Assembly: GCA_964655775.1 (NCBI GenBank)
Contig: CAZZNQ010000108.1
Location: forward strand, 1-13,058
Origin: CAZZNQ01 sp964655775
Lineage (GTDB): Bacteria; Planctomycetota; Brocadiia; SM23-32
Direction of reading: 5' to 3'
Length of the DNA: 13,058 bases
A program made the position numbers and the translations under genes. Shown piece after piece: positions 1 through 7,246 of the stretch (the first letter of the stretch is position 1; each line of letters begins with the position of its first letter). The notes under the pieces are model-generated. The model did not search any database and was not told the origin of the DNA. It was given only the letters and a program-made list of their open reading frames with translations.

Positions 1-1351
1 CGTCCGCCGGTTTCTGACTGTTCTGCCGGGGCTCGGGCGGCGCTGCCGTTGCGCCCGGCTTCCGCGCCGACTGCGCGCCGGCCGCGCGGCCGTTCTTCCG
101 CAGCTTCTCCTTCATGCTGCTCAGGGCCCGTCTGCCCGTCTCCGCGCCGCCCGGATTCCCGCCTTTGGATTGCTTTTTCGCCCGCGCGGGAGCGCCCTTG
201 GGAGGGCTTGCGGCCGATCCGGACCCGGACGTATCCAGCGCTTCGAGCACCTCCTCCACGTCCACCAACTGCGAGATGCGGCTCAGCTTCACGGCGGCCA
301 GTTCGAGCGCGATGCGGCCGGCGGTGTCGCGTCGGGCGCGCAGCTTGGCTTCGCGCACCACCTGAATCATGTACGTGAACTGCTCCGGCGTGAACAGCGA
401 CGCCTGGCGCTTCAGTGTATCATTGTCCACCCCCACGCCGGCCAGAAGCGGGTCGTCCACGCCGCAGAACGACGCCACCAGCAGGTCGCGCAGGTACTGG
501 CCTATCTGGTCGGCCAGGTCTTCCACGTCCACGCCGGCGAACAGCATGCCGTGCAGGGCACGCAGCGCCTCGGCGGCGTCTTCCTGCGCGAAGGCGTCCA
601 CCAGCTCCACCAGGGCGGTCTGCTCCACCGCGCCCAGCACGCTCAACACGTCCTGGACGGCGATGTTGGATCCGCCGGCCGCAAGCTGGTCCAGTGTGCC
701 CAGTGCATCGCGCATGCCGCCGCGCGCGGCGCGGGCCACCACCGCCAGTGCGCCGGGCTCGGGCTCCAGCCCTTCCTTCTCGCACACGCGCTGCAGGGCG
801 TTGACCAGGTCTTCGTCCGAGATCCGCCGGAAGTCGAACCTCTGGCATCGGCTCTTGATGGTCTCGGGCAGCTTCTGCGGGTCGGTGGTGGAGAAAATGA
901 ACTTGACGTGCGGTGGTGGCTCTTCGAGCGTCTTCAGCAGCGCGTTGAAGGCCGGTTCGGAGAGCATGTGGACTTCATCGATGTAGTAAACCTTGAACCG
1001 GCTTCGCGACGGCACGAGCCGTGCGTTCTGGCGCAGCTCGCGCACGTGGTCGATGCCGCGATTCGAGGCGCCGTCTATCTCGAGCACGTCCAGATCGTCG
1101 CCGGCCGCGATCCTGCGGCATGAATCGCAGTTGCAGCACGGTTCGGGGGTGGGGCCTTCGGCGCAGTTGAGGGCCTTGGCCAGGATGCGGGCGACCGTGG
1201 TTTTGCCGACGCCGCGCGAGCCGCAGAACAGATAGGCGTGGGCGACGCGGTCCGTGCGGACGGCGTTCTGCAGCGTCCGGGCGACATGCTCCTGCCCGAC
1301 CACGTCCTCGAACCGAAGCGGTCGGTACTTGCGGGCGAAGACGACGTACAT
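1..1351 (-). CDS. dnaX: DNA polymerase III subunit gamma/tau, 5' part (C-terminus beyond window edge)
   Basis: This is the clamp-loader ATPase that loads the sliding clamp and, as tau, couples the polymerase to the replisome. The first 450 residues are visible and the frame stays open to base 2. The AAA+ core carries Walker A GSRGVGKT at 44-51. Zinc-binding cysteines C63, C72, C75 and C78 follow in the usual C-x8-C-x2-C-x2-C spacing. Walker B IDEVH lies at 124-128, sensor 1 STTD at 154-157 and the arginine-finger SRC at 167-169. Helical domain III spans roughly 240-360. From about residue 373 the chain becomes a Gly/Ala/Pro/Lys-rich linker, as expected before the tau-specific domains. The ATG is supported by GGAG six bases upstream (1358-1361) and by the MYVVFARKYRP opening typical of the family. 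The SRP RNA lies 29 bases upstream with no terminator between, so co-transcription is likely. The identification is secure; the missing 3' end is the only gap. Confidence 0.97.
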   Translation of the reverse strand, partial: MYVVFARKYRPLRFEDVVGQEHVARTLQNAVRTDRVAHAYLFCGSRGVGKTTVARILAKALNCAEGPTPEPCCNCDSCRRIAAGDDLDVLEIDGASNRGIDHVRELRQNARLVPSRSRFKVYYIDEVHMLSEPAFNALLKTLEEPPPHVKFIFSTTDPQKLPETIKSRCQRFDFRRISDEDLVNALQRVCEKEGLEPEPGALAVVARAARGGMRDALGTLDQLAAGGSNIAVQDVLSVLGAVEQTALVELVDAFAQEDAAEALRALHGMLFAGVDVEDLADQIGQYLRDLLVASFCGVDDPLLAGVGVDNDTLKRQASLFTPEQFTYMIQVVREAKLRARRDTAGRIALELAAVKLSRISQLVDVEEVLEALDTSGSGSAASPPKGAPARAKKQSKGGNPGGAETGRRALSSMKEKLRKNGRAAGAQSARKPGATAAPPEPRQNSQKPAD

Positions 1352-1380
1352 GGTCCGCTCCAGACTCGCGGCAGAAGAGA

Positions 1381-1653
1381 CGGGCCGTGCGCTGCGATCG
1401 TCGGTGTCTCCGCGGACATCAACCGAGGCGCGACTCGAAACCGGCGACCCTACGGCAGGCCGGGGTACTGCTTATGGCTGCTGGCTTCCGCCCCTGACCA
1501 GGTTCGCAGCCGCCCGACTCCATAGGACCAGCTTGTCAACGTCGCCACCGCGATTGTGTTAACCGCAGGGACTGTCGCCTCACGCAGTGGTCAGCCCCGC
1601 TAAGCGGTTTGCGGGTTACAGGGCACCGCTGGCGCCCCACTTAGCACGGCCCG
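1381..1653 (-). ncRNA. ffs: Signal recognition particle RNA, large bacterial type with Alu domain
   Basis: This RNA scaffolds SRP, which binds Ffh and targets nascent membrane and secreted proteins to the translocase. The S-domain core at about 1477-1500 reads GGUCAGG, then GGC-GGAA-GCC, then AGCAGCC. That is the conserved helix 8 with its GGAA tetraloop (1486-1489) and the flanking asymmetric loop. The 5' part contains GCGGUGCCC, UGUAACCCGCAA and ACCGCU, matching the Alu-domain helices 3 and 4 of the Bacillus subtilis scRNA as I remember it. The ends close the molecule: CGGGCCGUGC at 1653-1644 pairs perfectly with GCACGGCCCG at 1390-1381. The length of about 273 nt fits the large bacterial class (about 265-280 nt), not the 4.5S class of about 110 nt. 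Ends are inferred from the pairing and are good to a few bases. Position just upstream of dnaX matches the scr-dnaX order in B. subtilis. Confidence 0.95.
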
Positions 1654-1695
1654 AATATCTCGTTCAAACCAAACGGTGGGTTTCGTACGGGATGA

Positions 1696-1738
1696 CCGAA
1701 CCCGACAAGGTAGAGTAGCACATACCGGGCCGAACCCG
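1696..1738. repeat. Two 9-bp direct repeats flanking the putative SRP RNA promoter
   Basis: CCGAACCCG (plus strand) occurs at 1696-1704 and again at 1730-1738, starting 34 bases apart, or about three helical turns. One copy overlaps the putative -35 element and the other lies just downstream of the -10. This could be a regulator binding pair, but a 9-bp match in GC-rich DNA can arise by chance. Confidence 0.3.
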
Positions 1739-1741
1739 CAA
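1712..1741 (-). promoter_or_regulatory. Possible sigma70-type promoter for SRP RNA and dnaX
   Basis: Reading the minus strand, TTGCGG (1741-1736) is followed after 18 bases by TACTCT (1717-1712), with TGTGC just before the -10. Transcription would begin near 1705 and give a precursor with a leader of about 50 nt before the closing stem of the SRP RNA, so 5' processing would be needed. No better -10/-35 pair directly adjoins the RNA 5' end. The rest of 1654-1873 holds only a short direct repeat, a small palindrome and a hairpin. Confidence 0.35.
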
Positions 1742-1846
1742 CCAAACACTCGCCGGAAGGAACTCGGCGGCGTGAGCTATCGACGGACTGTCAGTCTGTC
1801 ATGGATTGATGTTTCGCGCTGATAGTTGCAGCGGGACACCGTGCTA

Positions 1847-1873
1847 ACGGCGCGTCCGGAAGTGCCACGCCGT
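1847..1873 (-). terminator. GC-rich hairpin directly after the oxidoreductase stop codon
   Basis: Immediately after the stop, ACGGCG (1873-1868) can pair with CGCCGT (1852-1847) across a 15-base loop. No uridine tract follows, so as an intrinsic terminator it is weak. It may only mark the transcript end or protect the 3' end. Confidence 0.25.
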
Positions 1874-4183
1874 CTACTCAGCGTTCGGGGACGGAGCGGG
1901 CTCGCCGGCATCGGAGAGGTACTCGTGGATGGCGGCGGCGGCACGCTTGCCGGCGCCCATCGCCTGGATGACGGTGGCCGCGCCGGTCACGATGTCGCCC
2001 CCGGCGTAGACGCCTTCCAGGCTGGTGCGGCCGGTGACCTCGTCGGCGACGATGGTGCCCCAGGAGGAGACTTCCAGCCCGGGCGTCGTCATCGGCACCA
2101 GCGGGTGCGGGCGGTTTCCGAACGCCACGATTACCATATCCGTGGCAACGTCGAACTCGGATCCCTCGATTGGCTCGGGCCGGCGACGTCCGTCCGAGCC
2201 GGGCTCGCCCAGTTGCATCCGGATGCAGCGGAGTCCGCGCACCCAGCCGTCCTCGGTGCCCAGCACCTCGACGGCGTTTGTCAGCCAGGAGAACTCGACG
2301 CCCTCTTGCTGGGCGTGTTTGAGTTCCTCGACCCGGGCCGGCGACTCCTCGACGCTGCGGCGGTAGACGATGCGCACTTCCTTCGCTCCGAGCCGCAGGG
2401 CCGTGCGCGCGCTGTCCATGGCCACGTTGCCGCCCCCTAGCACGGCCACCCGCTCCTTGATCATGATCGGCGTGGAGTGGTCCGCATCGTAGGCCCGCAT
2501 CAGGTTCGCGCGGGTGAGGTATTCGTTCGCGCTGAGCACACCGTTCAGGTTCTCGCCGGGTATGCCGGCCATGATCGGCGTGCCGGCCCCCGAACCGATG
2601 AAGAAGGCCCGGTAGCCCTCTTCACGGAGTTCGTCGAGCGTCGCCGTCTTGCCCACCACGAAGTCCGGCTGGATGTCCACGCCCATCTCCCGCAGCAGCT
2701 CTATCTCGCGTTGCACGATCTCCTTGGGCAGGCGGAACGAGGGGATGCCGTACATCAGCACCCCGCCCGGCACGTGCAGCGCTTCGAAGACGGTGGGCCG
2801 GTAGCCCATGCGGGCCAGCTCGCCGGCGGCGGTCAGGCCCGCCGGTCCGGCCCCCACCACGGCCACCTTGATGTCGCGTGGTTCTGCCATCTCGGGTGTC
2901 TCGACGCTGCCGGATTCGCGCTCGTAGTCGGCGGCGAACCGCTCCAGGTTGCCGATGGCCACGGGGTCGCCGCGCCGGGCGAGGACGCAGTTGGCCTCGC
3001 ACTGGTCCTCCTGCGGGCAGACGCGGCCGCAGACGGCCGGCAGTGTGTTGTCCAGCTTCAGCTTGCGGGCGGCGCCGAGGAAGTCCTCCTCAGCGATCAG
3101 GCGGATGAAGCCCGGGATGTCGATGCCGACCGGGCAGCCTTCGACGCATTGCGGGTTGCGGCACTGCAGGCAGCGGTTGGCCTCCATCATCGCCTGCTCG
3201 GGCCGGAGGCCGAACGGCACCTCCTCGAAGTTGCTGGTGCGCTTGTCGGCGGGCTGCTCCGGCATCGGCTGGCGCGGGATGTCCACCGCGCGTTCCGCTT
3301 CGCGTCCGGCGTCCAGCATGGCCTGCTGCAGGCGCGTGTGCGCCGCGTCGCAGCGGTGCGCGGATTCGTACCTGGGCAGGAGGCGCGCCTTCGGGGTGCG
3401 GTCGTACTGCCGCAGGCGGCGCATCAGCTCCTGGAAGTCCACGTCGTGCCCGTCGAACTCCGGCCCGTCCACGCATGCGAACTTCGTCTCGCCGGCAACC
3501 GTCACCCGGCACCCGCCGCACATGCCCGTGCCGTCCACCATGATCGGATTGAGGCTGACGACGGTCTTGACGCCGAACGGCCGCGTGACGTCGCTGACGG
3601 CCTTCATCATCGGCACCGGGCCGACGGCGTAGACGGCGTCCACGGGCTCCTCGCCCTCCAGCATCTCCTGGAGGATCTCGGTGGGGAAGCCGCGTCGGCC
3701 GCAGGAGCCGTCGTCGGTGGCCAGGTGCAGATCGTCGCATATCTCGCCGAGCTCGTCGCGCAGGATCAGGAGGTCGGCGGTCCGCGCGCTGAGGATGCCG
3801 GTAAGAGTGCTGCAGTGCCGCCGAAGGGCGTCGGCTATGGGCCAGATCAGCGCGATGCCCACGCCGCCGCCGACGGCCACGGCGTGCCCGAACTCCTCGA
3901 ACTGGGTCGGCGTGCCCAGCGGGCCGACGACGTCCAGCACGTGGTCGCCGGATTCGAGCTCCGCCAGCTTGCGGGTGCTGTCGCCCACGGCCTGAAAGAC
4001 GATGGTGATGCTGAGGGCCTGGGGATTCGCCTGGGCGATGGTCAGCGGCACGCGTTCGCCCCGCTCATCCGGCCGCACGATGACGAACTGCCCCGCCTTG
4101 CGCCGGACCGATATGCGCGGCGCGCGGATCGTCATCCGGTAGATGTCCGGCGCAAGCGTCTCCTTATTCAGTACCTCGAACAT
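1874..4183 (-). CDS. Fused NfnA/SudB-NfnB/GltA-type flavin iron-sulfur oxidoreductase (NADPH-dependent glutamate synthase small-subunit family)
   Basis: The 769-residue protein joins two subunits that are often separate. Residues 1-285 are a ferredoxin-NADP reductase-like module: FAD motif RVPLTIA (44-50), nucleotide-binding VGGGVGIA (104-111), and a [2Fe-2S] site with C222, C225 and C237 plus nearby D217. Residues 320-769 are a GltD/GltA-like module. Its two [4Fe-4S] cysteine sets are C338/C341/C346/C350 and C385/C389/C395/C399. A first dinucleotide fold VGAGPAGL lies at 443-450, a second LGGGNVA at 582-588, and a C-terminal FAD motif with YAGGD at 726-730. Such fusions are annotated as bifunctional DHODH-B NAD-binding subunit/NADPH-dependent glutamate synthase. 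By family knowledge they may act as Nfn (electron-bifurcating NADH/ferredoxin:NADP+ transhydrogenase), sulfide dehydrogenase or glutamate synthase, and sequence alone does not decide. The ATG is chosen because AGGGGAA lies just upstream and the family alignment begins at MFEV. The frame stays open further upstream, but that part is not protein-like. Confidence 0.9.
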   Translation of the reverse strand: MFEVLNKETLAPDIYRMTIRAPRISVRRKAGQFVIVRPDERGERVPLTIAQANPQALSITIVFQAVGDSTRKLAELESGDHVLDVVGPLGTPTQFEEFGHAVAVGGGVGIALIWPIADALRRHCSTLTGILSARTADLLILRDELGEICDDLHLATDDGSCGRRGFPTEILQEMLEGEEPVDAVYAVGPVPMMKAVSDVTRPFGVKTVVSLNPIMVDGTGMCGGCRVTVAGETKFACVDGPEFDGHDVDFQELMRRLRQYDRTPKARLLPRYESAHRCDAAHTRLQQAMLDAGREAERAVDIPRQPMPEQPADKRTSNFEEVPFGLRPEQAMMEANRCLQCRNPQCVEGCPVGIDIPGFIRLIAEEDFLGAARKLKLDNTLPAVCGRVCPQEDQCEANCVLARRGDPVAIGNLERFAADYERESGSVETPEMAEPRDIKVAVVGAGPAGLTAAGELARMGYRPTVFEALHVPGGVLMYGIPSFRLPKEIVQREIELLREMGVDIQPDFVVGKTATLDELREEGYRAFFIGSGAGTPIMAGIPGENLNGVLSANEYLTRANLMRAYDADHSTPIMIKERVAVLGGGNVAMDSARTALRLGAKEVRIVYRRSVEESPARVEELKHAQQEGVEFSWLTNAVEVLGTEDGWVRGLRCIRMQLGEPGSDGRRRPEPIEGSEFDVATDMVIVAFGNRPHPLVPMTTPGLEVSSWGTIVADEVTGRTSLEGVYAGGDIVTGAATVIQAMGAGKRAAAAIHEYLSDAGEPAPSPNAE

Positions 4184-4311
4184 CGTTCCCCTTTGCGTGA
4201 CTGCTGTGTCGGCGAGACGAACACGGCCGGCGTAGGAGCGTGCCGGAGTGCCCAGGCTCTGCCTGAATGCGGAGGTCGGTTCTTCCCACGGGTGGTTCCC
4301 GCAGCACGCCG

Positions 4312-4340
4312 ATTGTAACTCCCGGACGGCTCCGAGACAA
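4312..4340 (-). promoter_or_regulatory. Sigma70-type promoter for the oxidoreductase gene
   Basis: On the minus strand TTGTCT (4340-4335), a 17-base spacer and TACAAT (4317-4312) form a close match to consensus. The predicted start near 4304 gives a leader of about 120 nt. That leader contains a CAGGC-AGA-GCCTG hairpin (4265-4253) and a possible GCCGG/CCGGC-type stem (4246-4227). No known riboswitch was recognised in it. Confidence 0.65.
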
Positions 4341-4387
4341 GTCGCACGGGCAGCCCGGAAGGGCCTCCGTGGGCGCTCTACCCCGGC

Positions 4388-4416
4388 TTGCAAAAACGGT
4401 TTGGAAAGACTATAGT
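4388..4416 (+). promoter_or_regulatory. Sigma70-type promoter for the protease operon
   Basis: TTGCAA (4388-4393), a 17-base spacer and TATAGT (4411-4416) make a near-consensus promoter. Transcription should begin near 4423, about 30 bases before the ATG of the protease gene. The divergent promoter for the oxidoreductase lies about 50 bases away, so this 270-base gap is a divergent control region. Confidence 0.75.
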
Positions 4417-4453
4417 GCGGAAGTCGGCAAATCATGGCGAAAAGAGGGGCACT

Positions 4454-5431
4454 ATGAAGAAGCTCGCGGGCGGCTGCATCGGCATTCTGGGGTGCCTCGC
4501 CGTGTTCACACAGGTCGCCCTCGGCGAGACCGTGCATCTGAAGGGCGGCGAGACGGTCACGGGCCGGGTCATTGCGGACAAGGCGGAGTTCCTTGCCGTG
4601 GACCTGGGCTACACCATCCTGCAGATCCCGCACAGCCAGATCGAGACGGTCGCGGAAGAGACCACTGCGCCCGGGGATGGCGCTGCACAGGGCGAGGAGG
4701 CGAAACAGTCTGCGGACGCCCTCTACTCCACGGCTCGGCTGCCCCAGGGAACGGTGCGGGAACTCGTCGCGGGCTTCGGCCAGGCCGTCGTCAAGGTGCA
4801 GACGCCGCAGGGACTGGGCAGCGGACTGATCATCAACCCCGACGGCTACATCATCACCAACGCCCACGTGATCCAGGGCGAGACCCGTATCAGCATTATC
4901 CTTTTCGTGAAGAGGCAGGGCGGACTGGCGCGTCACAAGGTGGACGAGGCCCAGATCGTGGCTGTGAACCCCACGGTGGACCTGGCGTTGCTGAAGATCG
5001 ACCCGCCGGAAGGCATCGAGCTGCCCATCCTCTACTTCGGTGAGATGGAGCGCGTCAGGACAGGCGAGCCCGTCTTCGCGATAGGCAATCCGCTGGGTTT
5101 GGAGCGGAGCGTTTCCGAGGGCATCGTCAGCCAGAAGAGCCGACAGGTGGAGAATATGCTGCTGCTACAGACCACGGCGCCGATCAACCCCGGCAACAGC
5201 GGCGGGCCGCTGCTGAACATGCGCGGCGAAGTGATCGGCATCACCAACCTGAAGATCGGCGCTTTCGCCGAGGGACTTGGGTTCGCCATCCCGGTCAACT
5301 ACGTGAAGGACTTCCTAAGGTATCGTGAAGCTTACGCTTACGACAAAGATAACCCGAACAGCGGCTACCACTACCTGGAGCCGCCCCATAGGCCCGAGAA
5401 GGGAGCGGACGACAGTGAAGACACGCAATAG
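4454..5431 (+). CDS. Exported trypsin-like serine protease of the HtrA/DegQ family, without PDZ domain
   Basis: This 325-residue protein is probably a periplasmic or envelope protease that cleaves misfolded or specific exported proteins. Residues 1-24 look like a signal peptide (MKK, hydrophobic core, then VALG before ETV). Residues 25-68 form a small beta-rich module with LKGGETVTGRV. A linker follows to about 95. The S1C protease domain spans about 100-290 with the triad H138 (TNAHV), D176 (VDLALLK) and S249 (GNSGGPL). The oxyanion region NPGNSGG is intact, so it should be active. After about residue 295 there is only a short acidic, Pro-rich tail, where DegP/DegQ proteins would have PDZ domains. 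The ATG is supported by AGAGGGG upstream and by the signal peptide. The downstream exported protein gene overlaps its end by 17 bases, which indicates co-translation. Family assignment is firm; the substrate is unknown. Confidence 0.9.
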   Translation: MKKLAGGCIGILGCLAVFTQVALGETVHLKGGETVTGRVIADKAEFLAVDLGYTILQIPHSQIETVAEETTAPGDGAAQGEEAKQSADALYSTARLPQGTVRELVAGFGQAVVKVQTPQGLGSGLIINPDGYIITNAHVIQGETRISIILFVKRQGGLARHKVDEAQIVAVNPTVDLALLKIDPPEGIELPILYFGEMERVRTGEPVFAIGNPLGLERSVSEGIVSQKSRQVENMLLLQTTAPINPGNSGGPLLNMRGEVIGITNLKIGAFAEGLGFAIPVNYVKDFLRYREAYAYDKDNPNSGYHYLEPPHRPEKGADDSEDTQ

Positions 5432-7172
5432 AGGCGGATTGTGCAGGTTCGGCTTTGCTTTGCTGGTGCTGCTGTTTGCCGCGGCTGCCGTCGCTCCGGC
5501 GATGGTCGTTGCGGCTCCGGCCGATTTCAAGGAGGCCCTGCCGGCGAACACTCTGCTGTATGCGGGCATGGCCGACTATCCCGGCTTCGTTGAGAAGTTT
5601 AAGGCCACGCCCTACCACGACCTGTTCTCCGAGCCGGAGATCCTGAGCTTCATCGACCATATTGTGGCACGGGCCGGCCAGGGCATGGCCGAGCTCCAGG
5701 AAGCATACGACCGCATCGGCGTGACGCCGGCCGACCTGGACCAGATGCTGGCCGGCCAGGTAGGGCTGGCGCTGGGCGAGTTGAGCGTGGCCGATAAGAA
5801 GGTGGATCTGCTGGCCTTCGCCGACGTGACCGGCCGCCGGGAGAACGCGCAGATGGTGGTGGACAAGCTGCTGGCGGCGCTGCAGGAGCAGTTCGACAAC
5901 GAGACCATCGTCCAGACCGAAGATACGTTCCGTGGACATACCATCCATCGTATCGCCCCGCCGGACCAGGAAGGCGACGCGGCCCTGCACTACATGCTGA
6001 GCGACGAGCTTCTTCTGGTCGCCATCGGTGGGCGGACCATGATGGAGAAGATGCTGGTTATGCAGGGCGACAGCAGCCTGCCCTCGCTCGCCGCCTCGGA
6101 GACCTTCCGCCGCGTCATGGGCCCGTTGGGCGTCCAGGCGGACACGCTCTTTTACGCGAACCTGGCAGAGCTGATGGAGCAGATACCCGCCTCCGCGCCG
6201 TCCGCCCCGGGCCCGATGGGCATGCCCCAGCCGGACGCGCGGCAGATACTGGATGTTGTGGGTCTGCTGGACGTACAGGCGGCGGCGGTCACGTCCGCCA
6301 TGCTGGACGACGGAGTGCAGAGCAGGGGGATGGTGCTTCTGCCCGCGCCCCGGCGCGGTCTGTTGAAAGCGTTTGTGCCGGACGCCGTGGACCTGACACC
6401 TCCGCCCTACGTGACCAAGGATGCCAGCACCTTCGCCGTCGGCTACTGCAACGTGCAGGTGCTGTTCCAGGAGATACTCAACGCTTTCCAGACGCTGGCG
6501 CCGCAGATGCACCAGATGCTGCAGATGCAACTCAACAACCCCCAGATGCCCGTGAACATCCAGCAGGATATCATCGGCACGCTCGGCAGCCGATGGATCG
6601 TCTATCAGCCAGCCGAAGCCATCACGGCCAATCCGCCGCGGATGAACAATCGGGCCACCATCGTCGAGTTGAAGAACCCGGACGCGCTCAAGCGGGCAGT
6701 TCAGACGCTTATGGCAATGGCCGGGCCCAACATCACCACGGCCCAGCACGAGGGCCAGACGATTTACCAAGCCCCTGCTCAGCCCGCGATGTCGCCCGAC
6801 ATGCCCGGCACGAGGCAGACTTTCACCTTCGCGGACAACTCGCTGGTGATCGCCACCAACCTGGCACTTGCCAAGAAGATCATCTCCGATTCGCGCAGCG
6901 GCAACAGCGGATTCCTGAACAACCCGGACTACCGCCGCATCTCAGATCACGCGCTGGACGGCGCGCAGATGCTCGCTTACCGCGATACCCGACGCTCCGC
7001 AAAGGGGCAGTGGGAGATGGCCGCGAACATGCTGGCCATGACCTCCGGCCTGACGCTGCCGTCCTGGGAGACGATCCAGAAGTACCAGAGCGTTTCGCTC
7101 ACCACCGGCAAGTGGAACTCGGAAGGCTTCCTTTTCCAGGGGTGGCAGACGTACCCCGACATTGCCAACTGA
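5415..7172 (+). CDS. Large exported protein, DUF3352-like, function unknown
   Basis: This 585-residue protein starts at a GTG placed inside the end of the protease gene (17-base overlap), with GGAG nine bases upstream. Upstream in-frame starts would give a non-signal-like N-terminus. Residues 1-34 form a clear signal peptide: basic VKTRNR, hydrophobic LLVLLFAAAAV, then an Ala-rich cleavage region. The mature start, with LPANTLLYAGMADYPGF, resembles the opening of DUF3352 proteins, which are common in Planctomycetota and a few other phyla. The match is from memory and moderate. The chain has a Pro/Gly/Met-rich linker near 258-275 and a Met/Gln-rich stretch near 361-385. No catalytic motif or second membrane segment was recognised, so it is probably periplasmic. 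It may be a partner or substrate of the adjoining protease (inference). DUF3352 proteins have no established role that I know of. Confidence 0.75.
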   Translation: MKTRNRGGLCRFGFALLVLLFAAAAVAPAMVVAAPADFKEALPANTLLYAGMADYPGFVEKFKATPYHDLFSEPEILSFIDHIVARAGQGMAELQEAYDRIGVTPADLDQMLAGQVGLALGELSVADKKVDLLAFADVTGRRENAQMVVDKLLAALQEQFDNETIVQTEDTFRGHTIHRIAPPDQEGDAALHYMLSDELLLVAIGGRTMMEKMLVMQGDSSLPSLAASETFRRVMGPLGVQADTLFYANLAELMEQIPASAPSAPGPMGMPQPDARQILDVVGLLDVQAAAVTSAMLDDGVQSRGMVLLPAPRRGLLKAFVPDAVDLTPPPYVTKDASTFAVGYCNVQVLFQEILNAFQTLAPQMHQMLQMQLNNPQMPVNIQQDIIGTLGSRWIVYQPAEAITANPPRMNNRATIVELKNPDALKRAVQTLMAMAGPNITTAQHEGQTIYQAPAQPAMSPDMPGTRQTFTFADNSLVIATNLALAKKIISDSRSGNSGFLNNPDYRRISDHALDGAQMLAYRDTRRSAKGQWEMAANMLAMTSGLTLPSWETIQKYQSVSLTTGKWNSEGFLFQGWQTYPDIAN

Positions 7173-7216
7173 GCGAGTACGCGCCGGCAGCCGATGGTGG
7201 ACGTGTTGACGTTCTG

Positions 7217-7246
7217 CCCTCCCGGGAGGGAACGCCCGGCGTTCTT
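7217..7246 (+). terminator. Tandem inverted repeats, possible terminator region
   Basis: A perfect 14-base palindrome CCCTCCCGGGAGGG (7217-7230) is followed directly by the hairpin GAACGC-CCG-GCGTTC (7230-7244) and TT. The second hairpin resembles a weak intrinsic terminator for the upstream protease/DUF3352-like unit, with a U-run that is too short to be convincing. The palindrome could instead bind a dimeric regulator, because the next promoter starts at once. Confidence 0.4.

Noticed and set aside
174..178. Possible frameshift slip site (five A then G on the minus strand) in dnaX that could give a short gamma form
   Set aside because: The run is one A short of the E. coli type A AAA AAG site, and the -1 frame after it stays open to the window edge, so no short product can be shown here.
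170..1123. Open frame of 317 codons on the plus strand opposite dnaX
   Set aside because: It is antisense to conserved dnaX motifs and shows no protein family features.
1874..4183. Dihydroorotate dehydrogenase electron-transfer subunit as the sole function of the first half
   Set aside because: The half is related to PyrK, but no pyrD or pyrimidine gene is nearby and it is fused to a GltA-type module, so an Nfn/GltA-type role is more likely.
2477..4318. Open frame of 613 codons on the plus strand opposite the oxidoreductase
   Set aside because: It is antisense to a gene with full cofactor motifs. Its product is His/Ala/Val-rich and has no domain signature or ribosome site.
4184..4936. N-terminal extension of 251 codons on the oxidoreductase frame
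   Set aside because: The frame is open across the divergent promoters and into the protease gene in antisense. The family start and Shine-Dalgarno lie at 4183, so the extension is chance.
5295..6770. Open frame of 491 codons on the minus strand opposite the DUF3352-like gene
   Set aside because: The plus-strand frame has a signal peptide, a ribosome site and a normal amino-acid make-up, whereas the minus frame is His/Gln/Arg-rich with low-complexity stretches.
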